This document shows, in pieces, positions 1 to 7,976 of a stretch of 64,000 bases of DNA. Origin of the DNA: Methanosarcinales archaeon Methan_01 (GTDB taxonomy: Archaea; Halobacteriota; Methanosarcinia; Methanotrichales; Methanotrichaceae). Each line of letters opens with the position of its first letter. Positions within the stretch are counted from its first letter, which is position 1. The translations under genes and the position numbers were made by a program. Where the stretch lies: contig LUYE01000010.1 of assembly GCA_001602645.1 (NCBI GenBank), forward strand, positions 1 to 64,000. Reading direction: 5' to 3'. The notes beneath the pieces are model-generated. The model did no database searches. It was not told where the DNA came from and worked only from the letters and a program-made list of their open reading frames with translations.

Positions 1-311
1 GGCTTCTGGTCTGGGGGTCGAAGAGGTTCACACCGCCGGGGGAGGCGGTCGCCGTCGTCCTGGAGGCGGAGGGGGAGAGGGGCGGCGAAGAGGTCCTCGT
101 CCGCCTGAGGGCAGGCCACGACGACGTCTACGGCTTCACGGCGATGCCCGTCGTCGCCCTCCTCCTCCAGATCCTCGACGGGAAGGCGAGAACGCCGGGC
201 TTATCGATGATGGGCCACCTCGTCGACCCGGTGAGGCTCCTCGAGGACCTGGTCCGGATGGGGGCGGAGCTCGTGGAGGAGGTCCAGAGCTCATCCGGCC
301 CCGGAGGATAG
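1..311 (+). CDS. Saccharopine dehydrogenase-like protein, C-terminal part (5' end outside window)
   Basis: Only the last ~102 residues are present; the gene begins before the window. The open frame runs from base 3 to a TAG at 309-311. The stretch near the end with ARTPGL, MMGHLVDP and EDLVRMGAEL is typical of the C-terminal domain of the saccharopine dehydrogenase / carboxynorspermidine synthase-like Rossmann family, which acts on amino-acid or polyamine imines. The substrate cannot be told without the N-terminal NAD(P)-binding part. It ends 32 bases before the deaminase gene on the same strand, so the two may be co-transcribed. Confidence 0.6.
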   Translation, partial: LLVWGSKRFTPPGEAVAVVLEAEGERGGEEVLVRLRAGHDDVYGFTAMPVVALLLQILDGKARTPGLSMMGHLVDPVRLLEDLVRMGAELVEEVQSSSGPGG

Positions 312-343
312 GTGGATGGGGGTTGAGGCGGAGGGGCGGCGAG

Positions 344-781
344 ATGGAGGATAAGACGGCGGGCGGGATGAAGAGAGACCTCGAGTTCATGGGGGCGGCG
401 ATCGAGGAGGCGAGGGCGGGGCTCGCTGAGGGCGGCGTCCCCATAGGAGCAGTCCTGGTGGAGGATGGAAAGATAATCGGGAGGGGCAGAAACCGTCGGG
501 TCCAGGACGGAGATCAGCTTATCCACGCCGAGATCGACTGTCTCCGAAATGCGAGGCGAACGGGAGGCTACATCGGCACGACCCTCTACTCGACGATGAT
601 GCCCTGCCACCTCTGTGCCGGGGCCGCCGTCCAGTTCGGGATAAAGAGGGTAGTCGCCGGGGAGGCGGAGAGCGCCCCTGAGGCGGGGGCTTTCATGGAG
701 GCCTACGGGATCGAGGTCGTAGACCTGAATATCGAGGTCCCCAAGGAGCTCCTCGCCGAGGTGAGCCCCGATCTCTTCTGA
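344..781 (+). CDS. Nucleoside/cytosine deaminase-like zinc enzyme
   Basis: A 145-residue protein of the cytidine/deoxycytidylate deaminase fold. It shows the zinc and proton-shuttle motif HAE at residues 61-63 and the second zinc motif PCHLC at 87-91. The C-terminal pattern (VVAGEAES, then VVDLN) resembles yeast-type cytosine deaminase more than TadA, so a free-base or nucleoside substrate is likelier than tRNA, though that is inference. The ATG at 344 is preferred over an in-frame GTG/ATG further up because GGAGG at 331-335 lies at good distance. Its stop overlaps the next start (TGATG), which suggests translational coupling to the cupin gene. Confidence 0.75.
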   Translation: MEDKTAGGMKRDLEFMGAAIEEARAGLAEGGVPIGAVLVEDGKIIGRGRNRRVQDGDQLIHAEIDCLRNARRTGGYIGTTLYSTMMPCHLCAGAAVQFGIKRVVAGEAESAPEAGAFMEAYGIEVVDLNIEVPKELLAEVSPDLF

Positions 782-1176
782 TGGGCCACGAAGACCATTC
801 TGGTGAGAAGATGCTTGTCAAGAACCTGAGAAGATGTCGGCGGTTCGTCGCGGGGGACGGGACCGATATATGCGAGCTCCTCCACCCGGAACGGGAGGAG
901 GAGATATCCATGGGCTACAGCCTCGCTCACGCCCGGCTCGGCCCTGGCGAGGCCTCGGCCCCCCACCGGCTGAAGAGCTCCTCGGAGGTCTACTTCATCC
1001 TGGAGGGGAGGGGGAGGATGGAGATCGGCGGCGAGTCCGCCGAGGTGGTGGCGGGTCAGGCGATATACATCCCGCCGGGCGCAAGGCAGCATATCGAGAA
1101 CCGGGGAGATGGCCCCCTCGCCTTCCTCTGCATGGTCTCTCCGCCCTGGAGGGAGGAGGACGACGAGGCTGCCTGA
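781..1176 (+). CDS. Cupin-domain protein
   Basis: A 131-residue single-domain cupin. The first cupin motif is visible as HRLKSSSEVYFILEG and the second as a PPGARQHIEN stretch, giving His and Glu metal ligands. Small cupins are isomerases, dioxygenases or ligand-binding proteins; nothing here picks a substrate. The start overlaps the stop of the deaminase, so they are probably made together. About 100 bases follow before the next gene. Confidence 0.75.
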   Translation: MGHEDHSGEKMLVKNLRRCRRFVAGDGTDICELLHPEREEEISMGYSLAHARLGPGEASAPHRLKSSSEVYFILEGRGRMEIGGESAEVVAGQAIYIPPGARQHIENRGDGPLAFLCMVSPPWREEDDEAA

Positions 1177-1282
1177 CGTTCCCGGAGCTCCGGCTCGGAG
1201 CTGAAAGGCCCGAATCCCCGAGATTCATCAAATCAAAAAGTTTTAGTAGATTCGGGCGGATTATCCTCAGGAGGTGAATAGC

Positions 1283-1519
1283 TTGGAGGACAGCTTTGAC
1301 AGCACCTACATAATCCGAAAGGAGCATTACGACGAGTTCATTGAGGAAGCAAAGAAGGTCGCCCTCACCGCCTACACCGTTCCAGCCTTCGTAAAGATCG
1401 AGCTCTACAACATGATCGATATTGAGAGAGACATCGCCATGGTGGTGATCTGGAAGCCGGAGACGACGGTCCGAGAGATCAAAGAGTTCGACAAGAAGTG
1501 GTTCCTCGAGAAGTACTGA
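1283..1519 (+). CDS. Small conserved-looking acidic protein of unknown function
   Basis: A 78-residue protein I do not recognise. It is rich in Glu, Lys and aromatic residues, with no membrane segment or Cys motif. A strong GGAGGTGA at 1270-1277 sits 5 bases before TTG 1283, so TTG 1283 is a better start than GTG 1274, which lies inside the ribosome-binding site. A run of A/T bases upstream (around 1225-1245) may be its promoter. It is followed by a convergent hydrolase gene. Confidence 0.6.
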   Translation: MEDSFDSTYIIRKEHYDEFIEEAKKVALTAYTVPAFVKIELYNMIDIERDIAMVVIWKPETTVREIKEFDKKWFLEKY

Positions 1520-1571
1520 GCTTTTTGGGGCTACCAGCCAGGGATAGGTCTAACCAGCGGATTATGACCCG

Positions 1572-2387
1572 TCAGGAGGGGATCCTCATCTCCTCTTCCA
1601 GGATCTCGTAAAACCTATCCCTCGCCTGTCTCTCAACCCACGGCTTATGGCCGCACCCCTCCAGCAGGACGAACCTGTTGCTCTTCAGAACGGATGAGAG
1701 GGGGAGGCGGACCCCATCGGAGGGATGGGGGTCATACTCCCCGTGGATCGCCACCACAGGGCAGTCGATCCTTCTTCCGAGCACCAGGAGCCGGCCGCTC
1801 TTCCTCAGCTCCGCCGCCTCCCTCCAGACCGCCTGAAACGCCTCCACCTGGATGTCGACGTCGGCGGATTCGGATAATATGGGGTCGTACGAATCGGCCT
1901 TCGAGAGGATCGCCCCGAGCCTCCGGAGGGCCCCTTTGCTCTCCTCCGCCCCGGCATTTCCAGGCCCCACCAGGAGGCGGAGGATCGAAGAGGCCTCCCT
2001 CCTCTCCTCGGCCCCGAGGCGGCTCATCCTGGTGAGGTGGACGGCGGGAGCGTACCTCTCCTCGAAGGGGGGGCACCCTACGAGGATCAGCTTTCGGACG
2101 AGGTCGGGATATTCGGCCGCCAGGATGAAGCCGAGCCATCCGCCCCAGGAGAAGCCGATGAGGGTCATCGGCGGGTCTCCCGCCGCCTCCAGATCCCTTC
2201 TGAGCTCCTCGACCTGCCCCCGGACCGAGGTCGCCCTCTGGAGCGGCTCCAGGACGCCCCGGCTGGAAGAGAGGGCCCGCGCCACCGGCGCCATCTCCCC
2301 CCGGGCCCCCGGACCGCCGTGGAGGAGGGCGACGGCGTAGGGCGGCCTTCCATGCCGTCTCAGGTCGATGATCTCGTTCTCCGACAT
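1572..2387 (-). CDS. Alpha/beta hydrolase, proline iminopeptidase-like
   Basis: A 271-residue alpha/beta hydrolase. HGGPG at residues 23-27 is the oxyanion-hole motif of the S33 peptidase/proline-iminopeptidase branch. The nucleophile elbow is GFSWGG with Ser80; Asp219 (GEYDP) and His247 (GCGHK) complete the likely triad. Substrate unknown. It lies 16 bases downstream of the flavoprotein gene on the same strand. ATG 2387 avoids overlapping that gene; a TTG at 2429 is the alternative, with a 26-base overlap. Confidence 0.75.
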   Translation of the reverse strand: MSENEIIDLRRHGRPPYAVALLHGGPGARGEMAPVARALSSSRGVLEPLQRATSVRGQVEELRRDLEAAGDPPMTLIGFSWGGWLGFILAAEYPDLVRKLILVGCPPFEERYAPAVHLTRMSRLGAEERREASSILRLLVGPGNAGAEESKGALRRLGAILSKADSYDPILSESADVDIQVEAFQAVWREAAELRKSGRLLVLGRRIDCPVVAIHGEYDPHPSDGVRLPLSSVLKSNRFVLLEGCGHKPWVERQARDRFYEILEEEMRIPS

Positions 2388-2403
2388 AGACCACGTCCTC
2401 GGT

Positions 2404-3669
2404 TCACCTTCCGTCCTCCATTTCGGCAAGCCGCTTTTTGATCCTCTCTGCCGCCAAAAAACCCGTCGAGAAGGCGGCCTGGAGGTTGTAGCCGCCGGTA
2501 TCCCCGTCGACGTCCAGAACCTCCCCGGCGAAGTAGAGCCCCGGAACGAGCCTCGACTCCATCGACTTCGGGTCCACCTCCATCAAATCGACGCCGCCCC
2601 TGGTGACCATCGCCAGATCAAAGCCTCCGACCGCCTCGACGATCATGGGAAAACCGGAGAGATGGTCGGCGAGATCGATTCTCATCCGCCTCGTCATCGA
2701 GGCGCATTTTGTCTCCTGTGGAATCTCCAGGAGTTCGAGGACCCTCGACGCGAGCCTGGCGGGGATCGCGAGCTCCGCGAGGACAGACCTCAGGTTTCGG
2801 CCGCCCTCCTCCTCGGACCTCGCGAGAAGCCACCTCTCCATCTCCTCCTTCTTCCTGAGCCCTGCCAGCGATACCCTCAGGAGGTCCCCGGCCCAGATGT
2901 CCCTGGAGAGGTCGAGGATCCCGGGGCCGGAGAGGCCATCGTGGGTGAAGAGGACGTCCCCCGCTCCCTCCTTCACCTTCCGGCCCCGGAATATCGAGAC
3001 CCTGGCGCCGGGGAGGGAGATCCCCGCAAGGTCGGCGAAGGGATAATCCCTGATCCGGACGGGGGCGAGGGCGGGGCCGACCTCGGCGATGGCATGGCCG
3101 AGGGCCTCGGCGAAGCGGTAGCCGTCGCCGGCCGAGCCGGTGGCGGGGTACGACCGGCCTCCGGTGGCGATGACCAGGATGCGCGACCGATAGGCGTCAT
3201 CTCCGCAGGCGACGAGAAACTCATCCGCCGACTTCACTATAGACGTGACGGCCTTGCCGCAGGCGATCTCGACTCCCCAGGCCTCGCACTCCGCCAGAAG
3301 GACGTCCAGGACGTCCCGAGCCTTCTGGGTCTCGGGGAAGACCTTTCCCCCCTCCATCGTGATCATGGAGAGGTTTCTTTCCTCGAAGAAGGCGACGAGG
3401 TCGCGGTTGGTGAATCCCAGGAGGGCCGGGCGGAGGAAGCGCCCCGCTTCGCCGTAGTGGTCGAGGAAGGATCGAGGGTCGCCGTCGTGGGTCAGGTTGC
3501 ATCGGCCCGATCCCGAGATGAGGAGCTTTCGGCCGGGGGTTCTCTTCTTTTCCAGGACGAGGACCTTCCGGCCCCCGCCGGAGGCGCTGGCGGCGCAGAA
3601 GAGGCCGGCGGGGCCAGCTCCGACGACGATGAGGTCCCAGATTTCGTCCCTGCTCCTTTCCTCCCACAT
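2404..3669 (-). CDS. FAD-dependent oxidoreductase, HI0933/YhiN family
   Basis: A 421-residue flavoprotein with the dinucleotide-binding GAGPAG near residues 17-22, an RKLLISGSGRCNLTH stretch typical of the HI0933 (YhiN) family, ATGGRSYP in the middle, and a C-terminal GLYFAGEVLDVDGDTGGYN that closes the FAD site. Family members are often annotated as aminoacetone oxidase-like, but the real substrate is not established. The start at 3669 is chosen over upstream TTG codons because a TATA box on the minus strand (3699-3707) lies about 34 bases away, giving a very short leader. Likely first gene of a two-gene unit with the hydrolase. Confidence 0.8.
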   Translation of the reverse strand: MWEERSRDEIWDLIVVGAGPAGLFCAASASGGGRKVLVLEKKRTPGRKLLISGSGRCNLTHDGDPRSFLDHYGEAGRFLRPALLGFTNRDLVAFFEERNLSMITMEGGKVFPETQKARDVLDVLLAECEAWGVEIACGKAVTSIVKSADEFLVACGDDAYRSRILVIATGGRSYPATGSAGDGYRFAEALGHAIAEVGPALAPVRIRDYPFADLAGISLPGARVSIFRGRKVKEGAGDVLFTHDGLSGPGILDLSRDIWAGDLLRVSLAGLRKKEEMERWLLARSEEEGGRNLRSVLAELAIPARLASRVLELLEIPQETKCASMTRRMRIDLADHLSGFPMIVEAVGGFDLAMVTRGGVDLMEVDPKSMESRLVPGLYFAGEVLDVDGDTGGYNLQAAFSTGFLAAERIKKRLAEMEDGR

Positions 3670-3698
3670 AACGACGACCAGTTGGAATATCACGCGAT

Positions 3699-3707
3699 GA
3701 TATAAAA
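3699..3707 (-). promoter_or_regulatory. TATA box of the HI0933-family flavoprotein gene
   Basis: On the minus strand the sequence reads TTTTATATC, close to the archaeal TATA consensus. Its centre is 34 bases upstream of ATG 3669, so transcription would start about 8 bases before the start codon. This is what decides the start of that gene. Confidence 0.5.
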
Positions 3708-3841
3708 TCGCCATCCTGAGTTGGCGCATATAGAGCTGACCCATCCTCCATGAAGACGGGAACTGATCCTCCAACCGATGGGCAACCCTTTATCCATCCC
3801 ATCCCAAACCAGCCCGAAATGAGAATGAGAGGGGAAACCCG

Positions 3842-4432
3842 TTGATCTCCGAGACGAAAGAGCCCCAGCCAATCGAGAGCGAAGGAGGAGCCGCCCCATC
3901 CCTCCAGGCGATCCTGACCCTGGAGGAGGAGATCCGGAGGAGGGCCGACCGGATCGGAGAGCTCCTCCTCGTCGAGGTCGTCTCCGCCGGCCCCGACGGG
4001 ATGGTCTGCGAGAGGCTCGACCGGGAGGACCCCGTCCCCTTCAGGATCGATCCCTCCGCCTCCTCCGGCGGCGGCGCCTCCTGGCATCTGACCATCACCT
4101 ACGGCGGCCCCGCCGGCGACGCCCTGGGGGCCAGGGCCCGCTGGCTCGTCGGCGGGGAGGTCGCGGCCGAATGCATCATCGACGCCCCGGGCCTCGCCGA
4201 GGCCCTCGCCTCCGGAAGGCTCGCTGCCTTCTTCGAGGAGACCGCCTTCTGGCTCGCGTCGGAGGTCCGACCCCGGGGGCTCGCCACTCGCCAGCGGATG
4301 GAGGAGGCGGCCGGGATCGCGGCTGGCCTGGCAAGAGACCTCCGGAGGTGGGAGGATTCCGCGGGCGGCCCGAGATCAGACGGATTGAGGGGGGATGGGA
4401 TTGAAGGGAGGGATCGCGATCTGCGGGGCTGA
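3842..4432 (+). CDS. Hypothetical protein, unrecognised
   Basis: A 196-residue protein with no motif I recognise. It begins at TTG 3842 behind GAGAGGGGA. The N-terminal part is charged and probably helical (a LEEEIRRRADRIGELLL segment); the middle looks like alternating beta strands (SWHLTITYGG); the C-terminus is rich in Gly, Arg and Asp and may be disordered. No signal peptide or membrane segment. It is transcribed divergently from the flavoprotein, with a TTTATCC box near 3787. Confidence 0.55.
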   Translation: MISETKEPQPIESEGGAAPSLQAILTLEEEIRRRADRIGELLLVEVVSAGPDGMVCERLDREDPVPFRIDPSASSGGGASWHLTITYGGPAGDALGARARWLVGGEVAAECIIDAPGLAEALASGRLAAFFEETAFWLASEVRPRGLATRQRMEEAAGIAAGLARDLRRWEDSAGGPRSDGLRGDGIEGRDRDLRG

Positions 4433-4556
4433 CCTTCCCGACGCCCTCGAGGACCTCCAGGAGGAGGGCGGCGGCGGGGAGGAGGAAAGGCCGGCGAGAC
4501 CGGCGAAGAGAGGAGAGGGGGCGGCGAAGCCTGCAGATCGGGAAAAGACGGCCTGA
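4395..4556 (+). CDS. Possible small protein overlapping the end of the previous gene
   Basis: A 53-codon open frame beginning ATG 4395 behind a GAGGGGGG run and ending TGA 4554-4556. It starts with a short hydrophobic part (GGIAICGADLPDALEDL), followed by a Glu-, Lys-, Arg- and Gly-rich tail. It overlaps the last 38 bases of the upstream gene in another frame, which would fit translational coupling. It could also be chance in GC-rich DNA; no homologue is known to me. Confidence 0.35.
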   Translation: MGLKGGIAICGADLPDALEDLQEEGGGGEEERPARPAKRGEGAAKPADREKTA

Positions 4557-4711
4557 GCCGGTGGGGACGGATCGGCCGCTGAAGGTCCCAACGGCCTAGA
4601 ATAACTCAAATTCGCCTCCTCAGGGGATCGTCGGATCCGCCTCCGGAGGCTCCTGGGCCCTGGAAAATGGGAGAGGGACGGGTTATGGGAGATGGATCCA
4701 ACTCTCGCAGA

Positions 4712-4891
4712 TCACCTTCTCCAGATCGCCGCCGTGATGATGATGAGCATCATCCCCGTCAGCTCTATCAGCGGCTCAATGGTCAACTGGTTCGCATCGC
4801 TATACACGGCGGCTAAAAGCAGCAGGACGCTGCCCGCGATGAGGGGATACCGGAGCTGACGAGCATTGATATTTCGGCTGATTTGAATCAC
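4712..4891 (-). CDS. Small two-helix membrane protein, unrecognised
   Basis: A 59-residue frame on the minus strand, GTG 4891 to TGA 4712. It encodes two clear hydrophobic segments: about residues 15-30 (PLIAGSVLLLLAAVY) and 40-56 (PLIELTGMMLIIITAAIW). They are joined by a short polar loop (SDANQLTI) and end in RR. GGAGGT stands 11 bases before GTG, and a minus-strand TATA-like ACTTTTATAG lies at 4981-4990. The amino-acid pattern is far from what random GC-rich sequence gives, so I think it is real. Function unknown. Confidence 0.55.
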   Translation of the reverse strand: MIQISRNINARQLRYPLIAGSVLLLLAAVYSDANQLTIEPLIELTGMMLIIITAAIWRR

Positions 4892-4980
4892 CCGGCCTTG
4901 CTACCTCCGTCCTTTTGGTCCTCCCTTCGGTAGGGCGCCCTGGGGAAAGGGGAAGCGATTGGGCTGATAATGGTCTCCGA

Positions 4981-4990
4981 CTATAAAAGT
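4981..4990 (-). promoter_or_regulatory. Likely TATA box for the small membrane protein gene
   Basis: The minus strand reads ACTTTTATAG between the end of nadA and the small membrane gene. Transcription from it would begin near 4960 and leave a leader of roughly 70 bases before GTG 4891. Read-through from nadA is the alternative. Confidence 0.35.
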
Positions 4991-5009
4991 ATTGGTCCCG
5001 GAGGGAAGA

Positions 5010-5903
5010 TCAGATCGCGAGCATCCTCTCGATGGCAACCCTCGCCCGGTCCGCGATCCTCTGAGGGACGACGACCCTCGGCTCCGTGGTCTCGAGGGCG
5101 GCTCGGACCGTCGCGAGGCTCGTCTTCTTCATGTCGACGCAGACCGCTCTTTCGCTGAGGGGGTAAAACTCCTTTCCGGGGTTATCCTCCTTCAGCCTGT
5201 AGTTCATCCCCACCTCCGTCCCGATGATGAACTCCCGGGCCGGACTCTCCTTAGCGCGCCTCGCCATCCCCGAGGTGCTGTAGACGCCGTCGGCGAGGTC
5301 GATCACCTCGGGCCTGCACTCGGGGTGGACGAGAACCTCGGCCTCGGGGTGGAGGGCGCAAGCCCTGCGGACGTCCTCTGGGGTGTACCTGTCGTGGACG
5401 TAGCAGTACCCGTCCCAGGTTATGATCCTCTTATCGGTGAAGCGAGCGACGTACCTTCCCAGGTTCCTGTCGGGGACGAAGAGGACCGTCTCCTCCGAGA
5501 GGGATGCTACCACCTCGACCCCGTTGGCGGAGGTGCAGCAGATGTCGCTCTCCGCCTTGACCTCGGCGGAGGAGTTGACGTAGCAGACGACTGCTGCCCC
5601 CGGATTTTGGGCCTTGAACTCTCGGAGCTGTTGGGCCGTTATCATATGTGCCATGGGGCAGCCGGCTCCGGCCGCGGCCATGACCACCCTTTTATCAGGG
5701 GAGAGGATCGCCGCGGTCTCGGCCATGAAGTCGACGCCGCAGAAGACCAAAACCTCAGCCTCCTCCCTCGCCGCTGCCCGAGATAGCTCCAGGGAGTCGC
5801 CCCGGAGGTCTGCGACCTTCTGGACCTCTCCCGGCTGGTAGTTGTGGGCGAGGATGACGGCGTTCCTCTCTCTCTTCAACCTCAGTATATCGTCGGCGAG
5901 CAT
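5010..5903 (-). CDS. nadA: Quinolinate synthase
   Basis: A 297-residue protein that condenses iminoaspartate with dihydroxyacetone phosphate to quinolinate in NAD synthesis, using a [4Fe-4S] cluster. The expected cluster cysteines are visible at C82 (GAGCPMAH), C167 (WDGYCYVH) and C255 (RAVCVDMKK), with the conserved HPECRPE at 193-199. The length is normal for the compact archaeal/thermophile form. A minus-strand TATA (TTTTTAAAG, 5930-5938) is about 31 bases from ATG 5903, so the message is probably leaderless. nadB and nadC are not in the window. Confidence 0.95.
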   Translation of the reverse strand: MLADDILRLKRERNAVILAHNYQPGEVQKVADLRGDSLELSRAAAREEAEVLVFCGVDFMAETAAILSPDKRVVMAAAGAGCPMAHMITAQQLREFKAQNPGAAVVCYVNSSAEVKAESDICCTSANGVEVVASLSEETVLFVPDRNLGRYVARFTDKRIITWDGYCYVHDRYTPEDVRRACALHPEAEVLVHPECRPEVIDLADGVYSTSGMARRAKESPAREFIIGTEVGMNYRLKEDNPGKEFYPLSERAVCVDMKKTSLATVRAALETTEPRVVVPQRIADRARVAIERMLAI

Positions 5904-5995
5904 GGTTGGGGGCAGTGAGGGCGGGTTATCTTTAAAAACGCTCCCCTTGCCCCAGGGGGTGTAGGCGTTCCCCGGTCAAAGCGATGCCCGGCTGC

Positions 5996-7951
5996 TCACT
6001 CCGGAGAGGTCTTCCTCCTCTGCCGCTCGTCCTTCCTCCGCTCCGCCCGGTACTCCTGGATCATCCCCTCCAGCCACTCGGTCTTCCGTCTCGCATCTCG
6101 GACCACTTTTCGCTCCGACCACCGAGCAAGCGCCCCCTCCAGATCCTCAGGGTCGACGAGGGCGACCCCAGATACCCTCCGCACCGGCACCTCGCTGCTG
6201 GAGAGGACGGGGACGCCTCCGTCCATCAGATACCCCTCCACCGACGGCTCCATCTCCGTATCGACGACCACCGCCTCCACCTCGAGATCGATGAGAAGGT
6301 CTGCGGTGTTGGGGCCACCGCCGCTGGCGTCGATGAGGACGACAACATCTCCCTTCCGAACGCCTAGCTGCTCCGCCGCCTCCAGGATCGCCTCCCTGGA
6401 GAAGGAGGCGACCACCTTGGCGGGCCTTCCCACCGCCTCCTCCTCCAGCTCCTCGGCCCTCTTCTCCCTCCTGAGCCTCGCCTTCAGCCTGCGGTTCACC
6501 TTCCTCTCCTGCCGGAGGAGGCCCCGGAGCCTCTCGATCTCCTTCTCCCGGATCTTGATCTCCTGGTCCCTTTTGATCTCCCGGCGGGACCTATCCATCA
6601 GCCTCTCGATCTTAGCCTCCAGCCGTCGGCGGGCCGCCCTCTCCTCCGCGAGCTCGCCCTTCAGCTCTTCGACAAACTCCTTCAGCCTCCGGATCTGCTC
6701 TTGCTGACGTCGGTTCTCTCCAGCCAGGATGGAGTGATCGGCGTCTTCTGAGGATGGAGACTCCTGCGGGGGCGTGGGCCTCTCCTCCGCTGGCGGCAAC
6801 GCCATCCCGGAGATCGCCTGGTCTATCGAGAGGCCCCGGACCACCAGGGCCTTCACCTCCTCGGGGTCGAGATCCGGAGGGCATTTCCTCTCGACCTGCT
6901 GGAACTTGTTTCTGTACCTCTTGAAGGCGCTGGCCGCTGCCGCGAGGGCGTCGCGCTCGTGGTCGTTTCTGTAGCCGTACTCCCGGGCGAGGGCGATCTT
7001 CTCCTCGGCGCTGATATCGCTTCCCGGGGAGGAGAGGACGGCGGAGAAGGCCCTCTTCACCTTCTCGACGGCTCCCGGCGTGGGAAATACGTCCGTCGCC
7101 ACCAGCAGGGTCTTTCCGCGGGCCGCGAGCCACTCGATCACCTCCGGGGTGGCCATCGTCCTCGAGCTGGTGAGGTCCACCAGCTCCCCCCTCAGGTTGA
7201 GGGCGGCGATGGCGGTGGTGGTGCCGGGATCGATCCCGGCGATGATGTAACCCCGTCTCCTGCGGAGAGGCTCGAACTTGAGCCTCGGCCGCTCCACCCC
7301 CTCCACCCGGATCTGGGCGTCGCCGCGGTAGCCGGAGTGGAGGTGGACGAGGCTCCTATCCGCCTCCACCACGAACTCGCTCCTGATGTAGCCGCCGATA
7401 CCCTCCACCGAGCGGATGCTGAACCTGTGCCCCTCCTCCCGGAGCCTCTCCTCCACCTCTCGGGAGAGGGCCTTGACAGAGCCGTGGATCTTCCGGGTGT
7501 ACCTCTTCTGGCTCCAGCCGCCCCGACCGGGAGACCTCCGGCGGCTGACCTTGATCCAGGTCTGGTCCTCGAAGGCCGAGACGACGCTCCCGACGCCCCG
7601 GGAGGCGAGGCGGGCGCAGGCCTCGGCCTCGTCCATGGGGTCGAGCCGATCGAAGGCGATCCGGTGCCGCCGGGCGAGCCTGGCCAGGGGCTCGGCCCTC
7701 TCCCCTCCCGTCACCTGGACGACCCTCGTCCCCGGGGGCATCTGCCTCAGGAGCCAGACGAGGTCGGACCTGTCGGCGGCGAGCTCGTGGACGCTGTCGA
7801 CGGCGACGATCTCCGGCGCCCTCTGCCGGATCATCCTGATCAGCTTCTGCCTGCTGACCATGGGGTGGCGCTCTTCTCCGTCCCCGGAGATGATGAAGAG
7901 GGCATAGCTTGGGGCTTGCTTGCTCAAGGGCGAGCCGCTCGCGATGTCCAC
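5996..7951 (-). CDS. DUF460 protein (COG2433), RNase H-like predicted nuclease with coiled coil
   Basis: A 651-residue protein typical of archaeal DUF460. The N-terminal part (to ~residue 230) is a conserved archaeal domain. It is followed by an RNase H/RuvC-like fold beginning IAGIDPGTTTAIAALN and ending near a YGYRNDHERDALAAA motif. A long Arg/Glu-rich coiled coil covers roughly residues 400-490, and the C-terminal ~130 residues form a separate alpha/beta domain. The exact activity of the family is not established; structure-specific nuclease or RNA processing are guesses. GTG 7951 is the only plausible start. The gene lies 25 bases downstream of rio2, suggesting a shared message. Confidence 0.8.
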   Translation of the reverse strand: MDIASGSPLSKQAPSYALFIISGDGEERHPMVSRQKLIRMIRQRAPEIVAVDSVHELAADRSDLVWLLRQMPPGTRVVQVTGGERAEPLARLARRHRIAFDRLDPMDEAEACARLASRGVGSVVSAFEDQTWIKVSRRRSPGRGGWSQKRYTRKIHGSVKALSREVEERLREEGHRFSIRSVEGIGGYIRSEFVVEADRSLVHLHSGYRGDAQIRVEGVERPRLKFEPLRRRRGYIIAGIDPGTTTAIAALNLRGELVDLTSSRTMATPEVIEWLAARGKTLLVATDVFPTPGAVEKVKRAFSAVLSSPGSDISAEEKIALAREYGYRNDHERDALAAAASAFKRYRNKFQQVERKCPPDLDPEEVKALVVRGLSIDQAISGMALPPAEERPTPPQESPSSEDADHSILAGENRRQQEQIRRLKEFVEELKGELAEERAARRRLEAKIERLMDRSRREIKRDQEIKIREKEIERLRGLLRQERKVNRRLKARLRREKRAEELEEEAVGRPAKVVASFSREAILEAAEQLGVRKGDVVVLIDASGGGPNTADLLIDLEVEAVVVDTEMEPSVEGYLMDGGVPVLSSSEVPVRRVSGVALVDPEDLEGALARWSERKVVRDARRKTEWLEGMIQEYRAERRKDERQRRKTSPE

Positions 7952-7976
7952 CCCGAAGATCGATCCTGGGATGGCA

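Noticed and set aside
2368-3705. Long open frame (445 codons) on the plus strand
   Set aside because: It is antisense to the HI0933-family flavoprotein, whose motifs are clear. The frame is Pro/Gly/Arg-rich with no recognisable domain and is a by-product of high GC.
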